NCBI GenBank assembly: GCA_029907315.1
Contig: JARYME010000011.1
Span: forward strand, 1-45,884
From: Armatimonadota bacterium
Lineage (GTDB): Bacteria; Armatimonadota; UBA5829
Direction of reading: 5' to 3'
Length of the DNA stretch: 45,884 nt
Under the pieces are notes generated by a model. The model made no database searches. It worked only from the letters and a program-made list of their open reading frames with translations, and had not been told where the DNA came from. Below are positions 1 to 8,119 of this stretch, in pieces. The position numbers and the translations under genes are program-made. Position 1 is the stretch's first letter. Every line of letters begins with the position of its first letter.

Positions 1-658
1 TGGGCATTCCGGCAAACGCCAGCGCTGAGGGCCAGGCGGAACCCCTGGAGATATGACGTCTCGCCAATAACGCCACCGCTGCCACCAGCAACACCCCAAC
101 CCAGTAGTGCACAAGCTTCGCAGCACCGGGTTGGTCAATTATGACGCCTGGTATATACAGCATCTCCAAAAGGAACGGGAAGTTCGAGTGGGATGCGAAA
201 TCGATATAGTAGAATCCGCCGTGCTTTATCCACAGCTTCACGACCGCGAGGTGATAGGCAAGGGAATCCCAATCGCTCATGGTCGGCGGTGCGACTGCCG
301 GAACAAACGCGGCCACTGCGAGCACCAGGAGCAGCAATCCGCAGAGCACTTGAGGTTTACTGCGCTCTCGTTTAAAGACTCGGCTAGCACCCGCCACTAT
401 ACCCGGCAGCCAGATTCCGAGCCCCAACAAGCCAAGCCCACACACCGCGGCAGGAATCCATTTGCAGTGCAGCAACTGCAGTGCAGCCGCAGCGAACAGA
501 AGAAGCGAGAGCACGCCCAGTCCAACAGCCGTATCGTATATGAATCTTTCGTCGAGCGACTCGTCGTTGCCGGACCCGCGAGCGCGAGCGATGCGGCCTA
601 GACCCGCCGCAGAGAAAACAATCAAACCAGACAAGCATACTGCCGCCAACGTCTCCAT
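1..658 (-). CDS. Membrane glycosyltransferase (ArnT/GT39-like), C-terminus cut by window edge
   Basis: This reading frame is open from an ATG at 658 to the left edge without a stop, giving about 219 residues, so the C-terminal part lies outside. An N-terminal membrane segment (residues 5-20) is followed by further hydrophobic segments near residues 43-62, 66-90 and 105-122. The first predicted extracytoplasmic stretch contains MSDWDSLAYHLAVVKLW, which resembles the Asp-containing loop of polyprenyl-phosphate-dependent GT39/ArnT-type transferases (DxxxYH followed by a Trp). Such enzymes transfer sugars from undecaprenyl or dolichyl phosphate on the outer face of the inner membrane. It starts 6 nt after the metallophosphoesterase stop and therefore looks like the fourth gene of the kdsD-kdsC operon, which fits a role in envelope glycan or lipid modification. 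The exact donor and acceptor cannot be read, and another polytopic family is possible. Confidence 0.6.
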   Translation of the reverse strand, partial: METLAAVCLSGLIVFSAAGLGRIARARGSGNDESLDERFIYDTAVGLGVLSLLLFAAAALQLLHCKWIPAAVCGLGLLGLGIWLPGIVAGASRVFKRERSKPQVLCGLLLLVLAVAAFVPAVAPPTMSDWDSLAYHLAVVKLWIKHGGFYYIDFASHSNFPFLLEMLYIPGVIIDQPGAAKLVHYWVGVLLVAAVALLARRHISRGSAWPSALAFAGMP

Positions 659-664
659 GATCGG

Positions 665-1429
665 CTACGCCCCGGGAAAAGGTATCAGCGACCTCGTCAT
701 CTCAATTCCGTCCGCGGAGATGCTTAGATCCACCCTACCGACGAATCTGCAGTGGCAGCCATGATGCAACACCGGCACAGCGCGCCGGCCGCATTTTTCG
801 TCTGCCACAGTGTGGGTATGACCCCCGAGGATTATATCTATCTCAGGCACGCTCTCAGCCAGCTGCCGGTCTCTGGGCAAACCTATATGGGTCAGGGCAA
901 CAACAATGTCGCATTGTTTGCGGAGATCTGGAATTACGTGTGAGGCTGTCTCAACTGGATCCGTAAAGAAAAAATCAGAAATCCGCCGGACAGCCATTTG
1001 CTCTGTTATGCACGGCACCGAAAGACCTATGACACCGACCCGAATGCCTGCGCGTTCCAAAACTATATGCGTTCTCGTGCCGCCGTCTGAAGGACTTCCT
1101 TCGCGCTCCTGCTCAGAGCGTCTGCGCCGCAGATTAGCACTTAGAATCGGAAAGCGCGCTCGGGAAAGCTTCGACCTGAGCCCGGCTTCTGTGAAGTGGA
1201 ACTCTCGGTTGCCCAGGCACATTGCGTCATACGGAACCTGGTTCATCAGATCGAGGACGGGTTCTCCCCCAGGTCTCCAGAATATGTTTCCAGCCCAGAT
1301 CGCATCACCGGAATCAAGCATCAAACTGTCCGGGGCGCTGCACTTGAGTTCCGTAAGGAAACGCACGTGGTCCGGAGTCAGACGGTTGTGGATGTCGGAA
1401 GTATGAAATATGACGAGCCGCCTCGTCAA
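665..1429 (-). CDS. Metallophosphoesterase, 5'-nucleotidase/UshA type
   Basis: A 254-aa calcineurin-like phosphoesterase. The dinuclear metal motifs appear in order: DIH near residue 11, GD at about 41, GNREFH at about 73 (GNHEF in the family, here with Arg) and GGHTHT near residue 204. It aligns with the N-terminal catalytic domain of UshA/YfkN-type 5'-nucleotidases but lacks the C-terminal substrate-binding domain, and there is no signal peptide, so a cytoplasmic phosphomonoesterase or phosphodiesterase is likelier than a periplasmic nucleotidase. The TTG start at 1429 overlaps the kdsC stop (TTGA), so translation is coupled to kdsC. The substrate is unknown. Placement after two Kdo genes suggests a phosphate-removal step in envelope precursor metabolism, but that is inference from position only. 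Confidence 0.8.
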   Translation of the reverse strand: MTRRLVIFHTSDIHNRLTPDHVRFLTELKCSAPDSLMLDSGDAIWAGNIFWRPGGEPVLDLMNQVPYDAMCLGNREFHFTEAGLRSKLSRARFPILSANLRRRRSEQEREGSPSDGGTRTHIVLERAGIRVGVIGLSVPCITEQMAVRRISDFFFTDPVETASHVIPDLRKQCDIVVALTHIGLPRDRQLAESVPEIDIILGGHTHTVADEKCGRRAVPVLHHGCHCRFVGRVDLSISADGIEMTRSLIPFPGA

Positions 1430-2004
1430 GCGATTGCCTCCGGACCGCCACCCTCAGCTTCCTGAAGTTCAAGCGCTGCCAAAAAGCTAGAAACAGCGGC
1501 TTCCCATTCTCCGCGGGCCTTGAGGATCATCTCGATAGCCTCCCGCACGGCGCCTTGACCCCCCGGTCGGCTGGTAACACAGTGTGCGCGTTTCTTCACT
1601 TCCTCAGTAGCGTTAGCCACGGCTATGGCTACACCGGCGCGTTCAAAAGCTGCCAGATCGTTGAGGTCGTCCCCCATAAAGGCTATTTCTTCGCAGTCAA
1701 GGCCGTACTTGTTTGCCAATTCGTCGATTGCTTTGGACTTAACCCAACAATTCTGGAAAAGCTCAGTTACTCCCAGTGCCCGGGCTCTGTCGGCCACTGC
1801 GGAAGACAAGTTCCCAGTGACCCAGGCAATCCTGAGTCCGTAGTTCATTGCCAAGCGGATGCCTAAGCCGTCGTGGGCGTGGAAGGATTTGATTTGGTGA
1901 CCGTCGTGTATGGTCATGGCACCGTCGGTGAGGGTGCCGTCGACGTCCATTGCAAGCAATTTGACCTTGGCAAGCTTTTCTTCTATGTCGGCCTTACTAC
2001 TCAC
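1426..2004 (-). CDS. kdsC: 3-deoxy-D-manno-octulosonate 8-phosphate phosphatase (KdsC-type HAD)
   Basis: A HAD-superfamily phosphatase of about 192 aa without a cap domain, as usual for tetrameric KdsC. The nucleophile motif DVDGTLTDG lies near the N-terminus, motif II is the Thr in WVTGN, and motif III/IV is the Lys of VKSKA plus GDDLND. KdsC hydrolyses Kdo-8-phosphate to Kdo in the cytosol for LPS inner-core synthesis. The frame extends to a TTG at 2037, but I prefer the GTG at 2004, which has GGAG 9 nt upstream and gives a normal KdsC N-terminus. It follows kdsD, the preceding enzyme class in the same pathway, and overlaps the metallophosphoesterase gene by 4 nt. The C-terminal ~20 residues (rich in Glu and Gly) look like a dispensable tail. 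A YrbI-like phosphatase for another nonulosonate is the main alternative. Confidence 0.88.
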   Translation of the reverse strand: MSSKADIEEKLAKVKLLAMDVDGTLTDGAMTIHDGHQIKSFHAHDGLGIRLAMNYGLRIAWVTGNLSSAVADRARALGVTELFQNCWVKSKAIDELANKYGLDCEEIAFMGDDLNDLAAFERAGVAIAVANATEEVKKRAHCVTSRPGGQGAVREAIEMILKARGEWEAAVSSFLAALELQEAEGGGPEAIA

Positions 2005-2043
2005 CGAAAGTACTCCGTTATCACCTCTTGAACGCAACGACGG

Positions 2044-3042
2044 CTAGACGATACCCGCTGCCACGAGGTCTTTGAGCATAAGCATTCCGACAGGTTTGCC
2101 GTCGACAAGGACTGGCATTTCGCCTATCTTGGGAGGTCCCTGCATTTCACGCAAGCCCTCCGTGGCAAGTCGATCGGGGGTAATTGTGTGCGGGTTGGGG
2201 GTCATCACCTCCCAAGCCTTTTTCTGAAGAGCTCGCTCGTCGGCAAGCAGTGCCCGGCGGATATCGCCGTCGGTTATGATCCCAACCAGTTTGCCATCTT
2301 CGTCAACGATGCAAGCCGCGCCGGCGCCTGCGCGCGTGATTGCAAACATCGCATCCCTAAGCAGAGCCTCCTTGCCAACAATCGCCACAGCATCGCCAGT
2401 GCGCATAACATCGCGCACACGCAATATCAGCCTCCTACCTAGGGCACCTCCCGGGTGTAGCAGGGCGTAGTCATCCTTGGTGAACCGGCGGGCTTCCATT
2501 ACCGCCAGTGCAAGCGCATCTCCAAGAGCCAGCGCGGCAGTGGTGCTGGTCGTGGGAGCCAGGTCGAGCGGACAGGCTTCGGAGTCGACCGATACGTCCA
2601 GAACTACCTCGGCATACTTCGCCAAAGTGGACTTCGTTCTACCGACCATCGCAATCAGCTTCGCGCCGATTCGGGCAATCGCCGGAAGTATTTTGACGAG
2701 TTCTTCCGATTCGCCGCTGTTGGATATAGCGAGAACGACGTCCTGCCCGGTAACCATGCCCAAGTCGCCGTGGATGCCCTCGGCAGGATGAAGAAAGAGA
2801 GAAGGCGTGCCGGTGCTGGAAAATGTGCCTGCCAGTTTCTTGCCCACAGCGCCGGACTTGCCCATCCCGGTAACGACCAGCCTGCCGCGGCACGTCAGAA
2901 TCATCTCGACAGCTTGAACGAACGGTTCGCCAAGACGGTCGATGAGCTTGAGGATACCCTCCGCCTCACGTCTCAACGTCTCGCGAGCACGCTCTAGGGC
3001 TTTGATCTTGTCTTCTTCTGTTAAGCCAGTTGATGGTACCAT
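2044..3042 (-). CDS. kdsD: Arabinose-5-phosphate isomerase (SIS plus two CBS domains)
   Basis: A 332-aa protein with the KdsD/KpsF/GutQ layout: an N-terminal SIS domain (residues ~35-185, with GKSGAVGKK and SNSGESEE loops and the HGDLG catalytic segment) followed by two CBS repeats (about 210-265 and 275-330). It interconverts ribulose-5-phosphate and arabinose-5-phosphate, the first committed substrate for Kdo. Length and domain order match the family exactly. It is the first gene of a minus-strand run with kdsC, which supports Kdo use rather than sorbitol catabolism (GutQ). A TATAAT-like -10 lies at 3068-3063, about 20-25 nt before the ATG, but I see no good -35, so the promoter is uncertain. 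Confidence 0.93.
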   Translation of the reverse strand: MVPSTGLTEEDKIKALERARETLRREAEGILKLIDRLGEPFVQAVEMILTCRGRLVVTGMGKSGAVGKKLAGTFSSTGTPSLFLHPAEGIHGDLGMVTGQDVVLAISNSGESEELVKILPAIARIGAKLIAMVGRTKSTLAKYAEVVLDVSVDSEACPLDLAPTTSTTAALALGDALALAVMEARRFTKDDYALLHPGGALGRRLILRVRDVMRTGDAVAIVGKEALLRDAMFAITRAGAGAACIVDEDGKLVGIITDGDIRRALLADERALQKKAWEVMTPNPHTITPDRLATEGLREMQGPPKIGEMPVLVDGKPVGMLMLKDLVAAGIV

Positions 3043-3151
3043 TGCAGTAATTACCAGCGGAAATTATATCACACTCGGATTCGAACGCGGGATGCGCGCG
3101 GCGGATCGAAGACTTTTGCAGTCGACTGAGCCTATTGCGCGGCTCTAGGGT

Positions 3152-3970
3152 CTAACGCCCGTGACGCCTTTGTCTGACTGCCTCGTAGAGCAGAATGCTT
3201 GCGGCGACGGCTATATTCAGCGAGTTTATGCGCCCAAGCATAGGTATGCGGACAACCACGTCCGAGAGACTTCGCACGGTTTCGGTGATGCCGCGATGCT
3301 CGTTTCCGACTATGATGAGTGTTGGCTTGGTCAAGTCTGGATGAGTATATTCAACTTCCGCCCTTGCTGAGCTGGCTACAACTTGAACGCCGTGTGCGTG
3401 CGCTTCTTTGATGACACGGGCAGAGTCCTTTTGAATACAAATTGGCAGAGTAAACACTGCGCCGCGAGATCCTCTGACCGCTCGCCGACAAAACGGATCC
3501 ACGGTATCCGCTGCCAGAATTACACCGCACACACCCGCAGCGTCTGCAGAACGAAGCAGCATTCCGAGGTTGTCGGCGTTCTCGCCAGCTTCTACCATTA
3601 TCGCCAATACGTCATCGCCTGAGAATACTTGCTCGAGTGGCACGAGCCTGCGCTCCACCACGGCAAGGCACTCCGGCGTGGGCTTTGCTTCCAAAATCTT
3701 GGCGAGCAATCCCTCAGACGCAGCGTATACCGGTATATTCGCGGCGGCAGCCTTGTCGAGTAGCTCTGCCGACAGCTCTGAAGCGGCGAACTTCTCGGAG
3801 AGGATTATGTTCCGAATGGAAGCACCGAAGTCGAATGCGCGGTTGACCAGTTCTTGCCCTTCGACAAAGAACAGGTTTTTGGTTCTGCGGCCTTCCTCCG
3901 AGGTCAGTTCTCGAAGCAAAACTATCGCCGGATCCTTCTGACCTGACACTTTGGAGGGCCACACACTCAT
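3152..3970 (-). CDS. TrmH/SpoU-family RNA 2'-O-methyltransferase
   Basis: A SPOUT-fold methyltransferase of 272 aa. The N-terminal substrate-binding domain (about residues 15-95) contains the FVEGQELV segment typical of this family. The three SpoU motifs follow: NADNLGMLLRSADAAG with the catalytic Asn and Arg, LIIVGNEHRGI, and RIPMLGRINSLNIAVAAS forming the SAM-binding knot. Members methylate a ribose 2'-OH in 23S rRNA or tRNA; which site is modified here cannot be read from sequence. The ATG at 3970 overlaps the stop of the upstream membrane-protein gene (ATGA), so I prefer it over an in-frame start at 4000. It is the last gene of the ponA-mrdA string, with no evident functional link to cell-wall synthesis. 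Confidence 0.88.
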   Translation of the reverse strand: MSVWPSKVSGQKDPAIVLLRELTSEEGRRTKNLFFVEGQELVNRAFDFGASIRNIILSEKFAASELSAELLDKAAAANIPVYAASEGLLAKILEAKPTPECLAVVERRLVPLEQVFSGDDVLAIMVEAGENADNLGMLLRSADAAGVCGVILAADTVDPFCRRAVRGSRGAVFTLPICIQKDSARVIKEAHAHGVQVVASSARAEVEYTHPDLTKPTLIIVGNEHRGITETVRSLSDVVVRIPMLGRINSLNIAVAASILLYEAVRQRRHGR

Positions 3971-6276
3971 TGCGATCCCTTCGTTTCTTGCCGTCCCCAC
4001 TCAGCATTGGCGAGTTCACTAGAGCGCAATACCAAGTAGGACCACAGCACAACAGCAACGGCAGCAGCCGCCAAGACCCCGGAATCATTGAAAATGAATG
4101 CTGCCGCCACGGCAACCGACCCGCCGACCATCGCAGCATTGTCGATCTGGTTGTATGCCTGCCAACCCGCGCGGCGCCTATTCCTTGAGAACATATATAC
4201 AGCCAGCGACGCCGCAATACTCAGCCCAAGCAGTTTGCTCCAGACGCTTGTGGAGACTAGCATCAGGTTAAGTGCTAACTTGCGCTGGGCAACAACGACT
4301 GCCCCCGCCAGCCTGCCCCCAGCTGTGCTCTCAGCCAACCGTCCAATGTGCGACTGTGCAGCAGCACCCCGCAGAAGATCAGCGGCGAACAGAACCCCCG
4401 CGCCGAGAACCACAGCAAGAAGCACGCCCAAAACAATGTTCCAAGAAGGTTTCCGACCGGACAACGCGAAGACTACGGCAGCCAGTGCGGCGGCAGTCGA
4501 TATCGCTCCGCCGGCATTCGCTCCCAGACTGGGCCATCCGACAAAGACGAATATCAACACCAGCATCAAAACGAAGACGCAGAGCGCTGTTGGTCTGCGT
4601 ATATGCCGACCGGAAAGAGCTGCAGCCGTTCCGAGCAGTCCCGCACCAAGCAGCGACCCCATGAGCTCATTTCCCAAACCGTAATAGCGCGCCCCCTCGA
4701 GCAAGCCGTAGCCCGCGACCGATGACGACGCCAACTGCGCACCGCGCATCAAATCAACAAGAATGCTGAGAACCAAGAAACCGCACAGCCATACAAACAC
4801 CCGCATCGGCGTTTTAAAAACGCGGGAGAATATAACCACCAGCGCGGCTGTACCAAACAACACAACGGCAGCAGTTCCGGGCAGTCCGCCTGAGTACAAG
4901 ACCGGCGCAAACAGCACAGCCAGCGTAAGAGCCAGCGGCAAAAGCGCCGCCCACGCGGCAGCGCACCGGACCCGCATCGAACCCGCGAGCAGCCCCATAG
5001 TCGCAAGAACAACCACAACGGACTGCAGCACACTCGCCGCACGCACGAGTACCTGCCTCTGACCCTGAAGACTGGCACGAAGGTTAAGACTCAACAGAAA
5101 ATCGAGTGGTTGCCTGCATTCGACAGCGTATATGGGTCGGCCCGTCATTTCCGGCGGCGCCTGAAGATGAAAAGCACTAAGCACGGTAGGCGCCACATCG
5201 CAGATAGTCACGAGCCCCTTGCGCCTGGTCGATGGAGAACTCAAAACTCCACCGCGGAATCCCGGACCACATATGATAATAGGGCTCAAGCGCTCCTCCG
5301 GGATTTCTGAGAAAGTCCGCGGGGAAGGAGCCAGGAGGATCAAAGTATCGTTTGAAAAGTCGAGACGTGAGGCTATGGCACCGATGAGCTTGTCGAGCTG
5401 CTTAACCGCCCAGCGCCTCAAAGCCTGTGCTTGCGCATCGGTGCAGTATTGTGCGTACCGGTCTGCCCGGTAAGTGTCGCCGACGTCGACCACCACGAAC
5501 CCGCACTTCGCCAGCGCACGATCGAATTGGGCGACCAGGTGAACCTGGTTTGTACGAACTCCGAACGGCGCATGCGGGTCAGGTTCGAGGAGCCTAGGGG
5601 AGCTGACGTCACCGCAAGCGACAAGTCCTTGCGAATCCATAGCAGCGGCGGCGCATTCGGCGTGCGGCTCGCCAGGGATGGTCGAACAGCCGACAACCCC
5701 GCTCAGAATACCATTGGAACGCAAGGTACCACCCAGCAACCCAGGTTTGGCTCGGTAGGTAGCAGCTTGGTTAACCCTCTGAATCAGTGCAATCTCAGTG
5801 TGAACAACCTCTGAGTCCGTGATAGGATTTCCGGTTCTGCACGACCACAGCTGCGCTGCCGGAATTGACCCTATCATCTGACCCGCATTGGCCGCGCGTC
5901 TGACTTCCGCCCCTCCTACAGCCATTGCGCCAGCGCCAAGCGTCAGGCAGCCGGATTCCATACCTGGCTGCTCTGTAGGCTCCATCAGCTTGTTTGGTCG
6001 GCCGGTGCGCACGTTCATAAGTCCACCTGAGCCCTTTGCCAGCAGTCGAGCTGTGTTGAACAATTCAGGTGCCGCCAAGTCGCGAACGCTTATACCCCCA
6101 GCGATTACCATAACCACTTTGCCGGGGTATCCGCCCGCCGCCGAACAAGGCAGCACCACGGCGGAAAGCACACCGAGCACACATGCGATCAGCCGGACCG
6201 CGAAGCCGAACAAAGTGGCGGCGCCAACGCGGCCGAGTGCGTTTCGAATATGCAACAGTAAAGAGTTAATCACCAC
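3967..6276 (-). CDS. Alkaline-phosphatase-like domain fused to a polytopic membrane domain, function unknown
   Basis: A 769-aa protein that I do not recognise as a named family. Residues ~20-46 form a signal/anchor segment. Residues ~50-385 resemble the alkaline phosphatase/phosphoglyceromutase fold: it starts KVVMVIAGG where active members have a metal-binding Asp, has LTLGAGAMAVGG, and ends with SPIIICGPGF and a CDVAPTVLSAF stretch like the DIxPT helix of that superfamily. The usual nucleophile and metal Asp are not evident, so this may be a non-catalytic domain. Residues ~405-760 hold about ten hydrophobic segments, with a conserved-looking YYGLGNELMGS between them. The GTG start overlaps the mrdA stop by 11 nt, which couples it to PBP2 and suggests an envelope role. 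The SpoU gene overlaps its end by 4 nt. Confidence 0.7.
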   Translation of the reverse strand: MVINSLLLHIRNALGRVGAATLFGFAVRLIACVLGVLSAVVLPCSAAGGYPGKVVMVIAGGISVRDLAAPELFNTARLLAKGSGGLMNVRTGRPNKLMEPTEQPGMESGCLTLGAGAMAVGGAEVRRAANAGQMIGSIPAAQLWSCRTGNPITDSEVVHTEIALIQRVNQAATYRAKPGLLGGTLRSNGILSGVVGCSTIPGEPHAECAAAAMDSQGLVACGDVSSPRLLEPDPHAPFGVRTNQVHLVAQFDRALAKCGFVVVDVGDTYRADRYAQYCTDAQAQALRRWAVKQLDKLIGAIASRLDFSNDTLILLAPSPRTFSEIPEERLSPIIICGPGFRGGVLSSPSTRRKGLVTICDVAPTVLSAFHLQAPPEMTGRPIYAVECRQPLDFLLSLNLRASLQGQRQVLVRAASVLQSVVVVLATMGLLAGSMRVRCAAAWAALLPLALTLAVLFAPVLYSGGLPGTAAVVLFGTAALVVIFSRVFKTPMRVFVWLCGFLVLSILVDLMRGAQLASSSVAGYGLLEGARYYGLGNELMGSLLGAGLLGTAAALSGRHIRRPTALCVFVLMLVLIFVFVGWPSLGANAGGAISTAAALAAVVFALSGRKPSWNIVLGVLLAVVLGAGVLFAADLLRGAAAQSHIGRLAESTAGGRLAGAVVVAQRKLALNLMLVSTSVWSKLLGLSIAASLAVYMFSRNRRRAGWQAYNQIDNAAMVGGSVAVAAAFIFNDSGVLAAAAVAVVLWSYLVLRSSELANAEWGRQETKGSQ

Positions 6277-8083
6277 TCACCCTTGCCGTGCCTGAGCTGA
6301 TCTCTTGAGGTTTCTTCTTACCAAAGAACACATCCAGTACTGCTCTGCATACGGGCGCTGCGCTTGTAGCACCGTGTCTGCCGTGTTCGACAATTGCAGC
6401 CACCGCTATTCGAGGGTTGTCGGCAGGAGCAAAGCAGATGAACCATCCATGCGCCGGTCGTGGAGGATCTTCCGCGGAACCTGTCTTTCCGGCGACAGGC
6501 ACATCCGGTATATCAGCCACTTTGCCGGTGCCAGAGGTTACTGCGAGTCGCATCCCCTTGGCTACCAAGTCGAAAGCTCCGGCAGGCGCATCGACTACAT
6601 GTCGCACCTCAGGCTGCGTTCGCTCTACGACCGTGCCGTCCGGCCTGAGGACTTCCTTCACTAGGAACGGTTTGAACACCTTGCCCTTGGTAGCCACTGC
6701 CGCACTCACCAAAGCCATCTGAAGCGGGCTCGCCTGCACAAAACCCTGGCCAATGGCACAGTTCAGTGTTTCGCCGGGCCACCAAGGTTTGTTAAAGCGC
6801 TTTCGTTTCCACTGCGTGTCAGGAACCGTGCCCACGCCACCGTGACGCCTGGCCTCTTGGGGCAGGTCGATACCGGTTGCCGACCCCAATCCGAACTCGC
6901 GGGCGACTTTTGCCAATCGGTCGATCCCCAAGCGGTGACCCAACAAGTAGAACCATACATCGCATGACTGCGCTATGGCTTTCATGAAGTCCACACGTCC
7001 GTGCACCCTCCAACACCGAAACCGCCGACCGAACATCAAGTATCCGGGGCAGTTGGCTGTCGTACCAACACTGCACATTCCGTATTTGAGTCCTGCAATT
7101 GCCGTAACTGGCTTGAATGTAGATCCAGGAGGATAAACGTTGTAGACGCAGCGGTTCTGCAGAGGTCTGCCCTTGTGTCTGACTATACGCTCCCAATCGG
7201 ACGCTTTCACGCGCTTCACAAATATGTTCGGATCGTAAGCCGGTTTGCTGACCATAGCCAAGACTTCGCCGGTCCGAGGGTCCACGGCTACCGCAGCTCC
7301 GACTTGCGAACCCAAAGCTCTATATGCCGCAATCTGCAAGTCCAAATCTATGGTGAGTTTTAGCGTCTTACCCGGGATCGACGGCTTTTCGCCGAGCACG
7401 CGAACCACGCTTCCTAAGGCGTTTACCTCCACCTGCTTCCCGCCGTCCTCTCCGCGAAGCAAGTCCTCGTACTGGGCCTCCAGACCATCCTTGCCAATGT
7501 AGTCGCCTGGTTTATAGTCTTTGCCAGCTTTCTTTGCTTCTTCGAGCTCTTCTTTGTTGATCTCGCCCAGGTGCCCCACGATATGAGCGACTACAGGGCC
7601 AAGCGGGTAGTTCCGGATCTGGTCAAGTTCGACACTTACCCCGGGCAGTTTCATCCTCAGCTCGCTGATGCACACCACGACCTCAAGCGGCGCATCGACC
7701 ATGACCCTTACCGGAGCACCGGGATGCCCTCCCCGCCTGGCAAAAATGGCATCCAGATCAGCCGGGGTAATTCCTAAGATACCGCACAGACTCTTCGTCG
7801 CCTCCGGATTCTCTTTCAGTTTGCTTGGTATTGCCAGCACCACAAACTGCGGTCGGCTGGTTGCGAGAACTCTGCCTTTCCTGTCGAGGATTGTGCCCCT
7901 CGGAGCACGCGTACGAATGAGCTTTATCCTATTTGCCTCCGACTGCATCAGCAGCTCTTCACCGAGCGCAATCTGCAAATACCACAGGCGCGCGACCAAC
8001 ACCAGGAATAGAAAAATGACGACGATCGCCAGCTTTCTTATGCGCGCGATTTGGAGCTTTCGGATTTCGTGCTGTGTCAGCAT
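6266..8083 (-). CDS. mrdA: Penicillin-binding protein 2, transpeptidase for cell elongation
   Basis: A class B PBP of 605 aa, normal length for PBP2. A single N-terminal membrane anchor spans residues 18-40, and the dimerisation domain contains RAPRGTILDRKG. The transpeptidase domain has the three signature motifs: STFK at 321-324 with the acylated Ser, SCD at 373-375 and KTG at 533-535. It cross-links peptidoglycan during lateral growth with RodA and the Mre proteins. rodA and mreBCD, the usual neighbours, are absent here; instead it lies 37 nt downstream of ponA and overlaps the next membrane-protein gene. This ponA-mrdA pairing places one bifunctional and one monofunctional synthase in a single transcript. 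The ATG at 8083 has no strong ribosome-binding site. Confidence 0.93.
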   Translation of the reverse strand: MLTQHEIRKLQIARIRKLAIVVIFLFLVLVARLWYLQIALGEELLMQSEANRIKLIRTRAPRGTILDRKGRVLATSRPQFVVLAIPSKLKENPEATKSLCGILGITPADLDAIFARRGGHPGAPVRVMVDAPLEVVVCISELRMKLPGVSVELDQIRNYPLGPVVAHIVGHLGEINKEELEEAKKAGKDYKPGDYIGKDGLEAQYEDLLRGEDGGKQVEVNALGSVVRVLGEKPSIPGKTLKLTIDLDLQIAAYRALGSQVGAAVAVDPRTGEVLAMVSKPAYDPNIFVKRVKASDWERIVRHKGRPLQNRCVYNVYPPGSTFKPVTAIAGLKYGMCSVGTTANCPGYLMFGRRFRCWRVHGRVDFMKAIAQSCDVWFYLLGHRLGIDRLAKVAREFGLGSATGIDLPQEARRHGGVGTVPDTQWKRKRFNKPWWPGETLNCAIGQGFVQASPLQMALVSAAVATKGKVFKPFLVKEVLRPDGTVVERTQPEVRHVVDAPAGAFDLVAKGMRLAVTSGTGKVADIPDVPVAGKTGSAEDPPRPAHGWFICFAPADNPRIAVAAIVEHGRHGATSAAPVCRAVLDVFFGKKKPQEISSGTARVSGD

Positions 8084-8119
8084 AAGGCAACAGATCGGTT
8101 CTCGGCAGCGACGTGCTGG

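Noticed and set aside
107-601. Long plus-strand reading frame at the left edge
   Set aside because: Its translation lacks any family feature, while the opposite strand reads a membrane protein with a coherent hydrophobic pattern and the expected operon spacing.
3078-3092. Minus-strand TTCGAATCC, like a tRNA T-loop
   Set aside because: Flanking bases cannot form the T-stem and no acceptor, D or anticodon arms were found; it falls within the kdsD promoter region.
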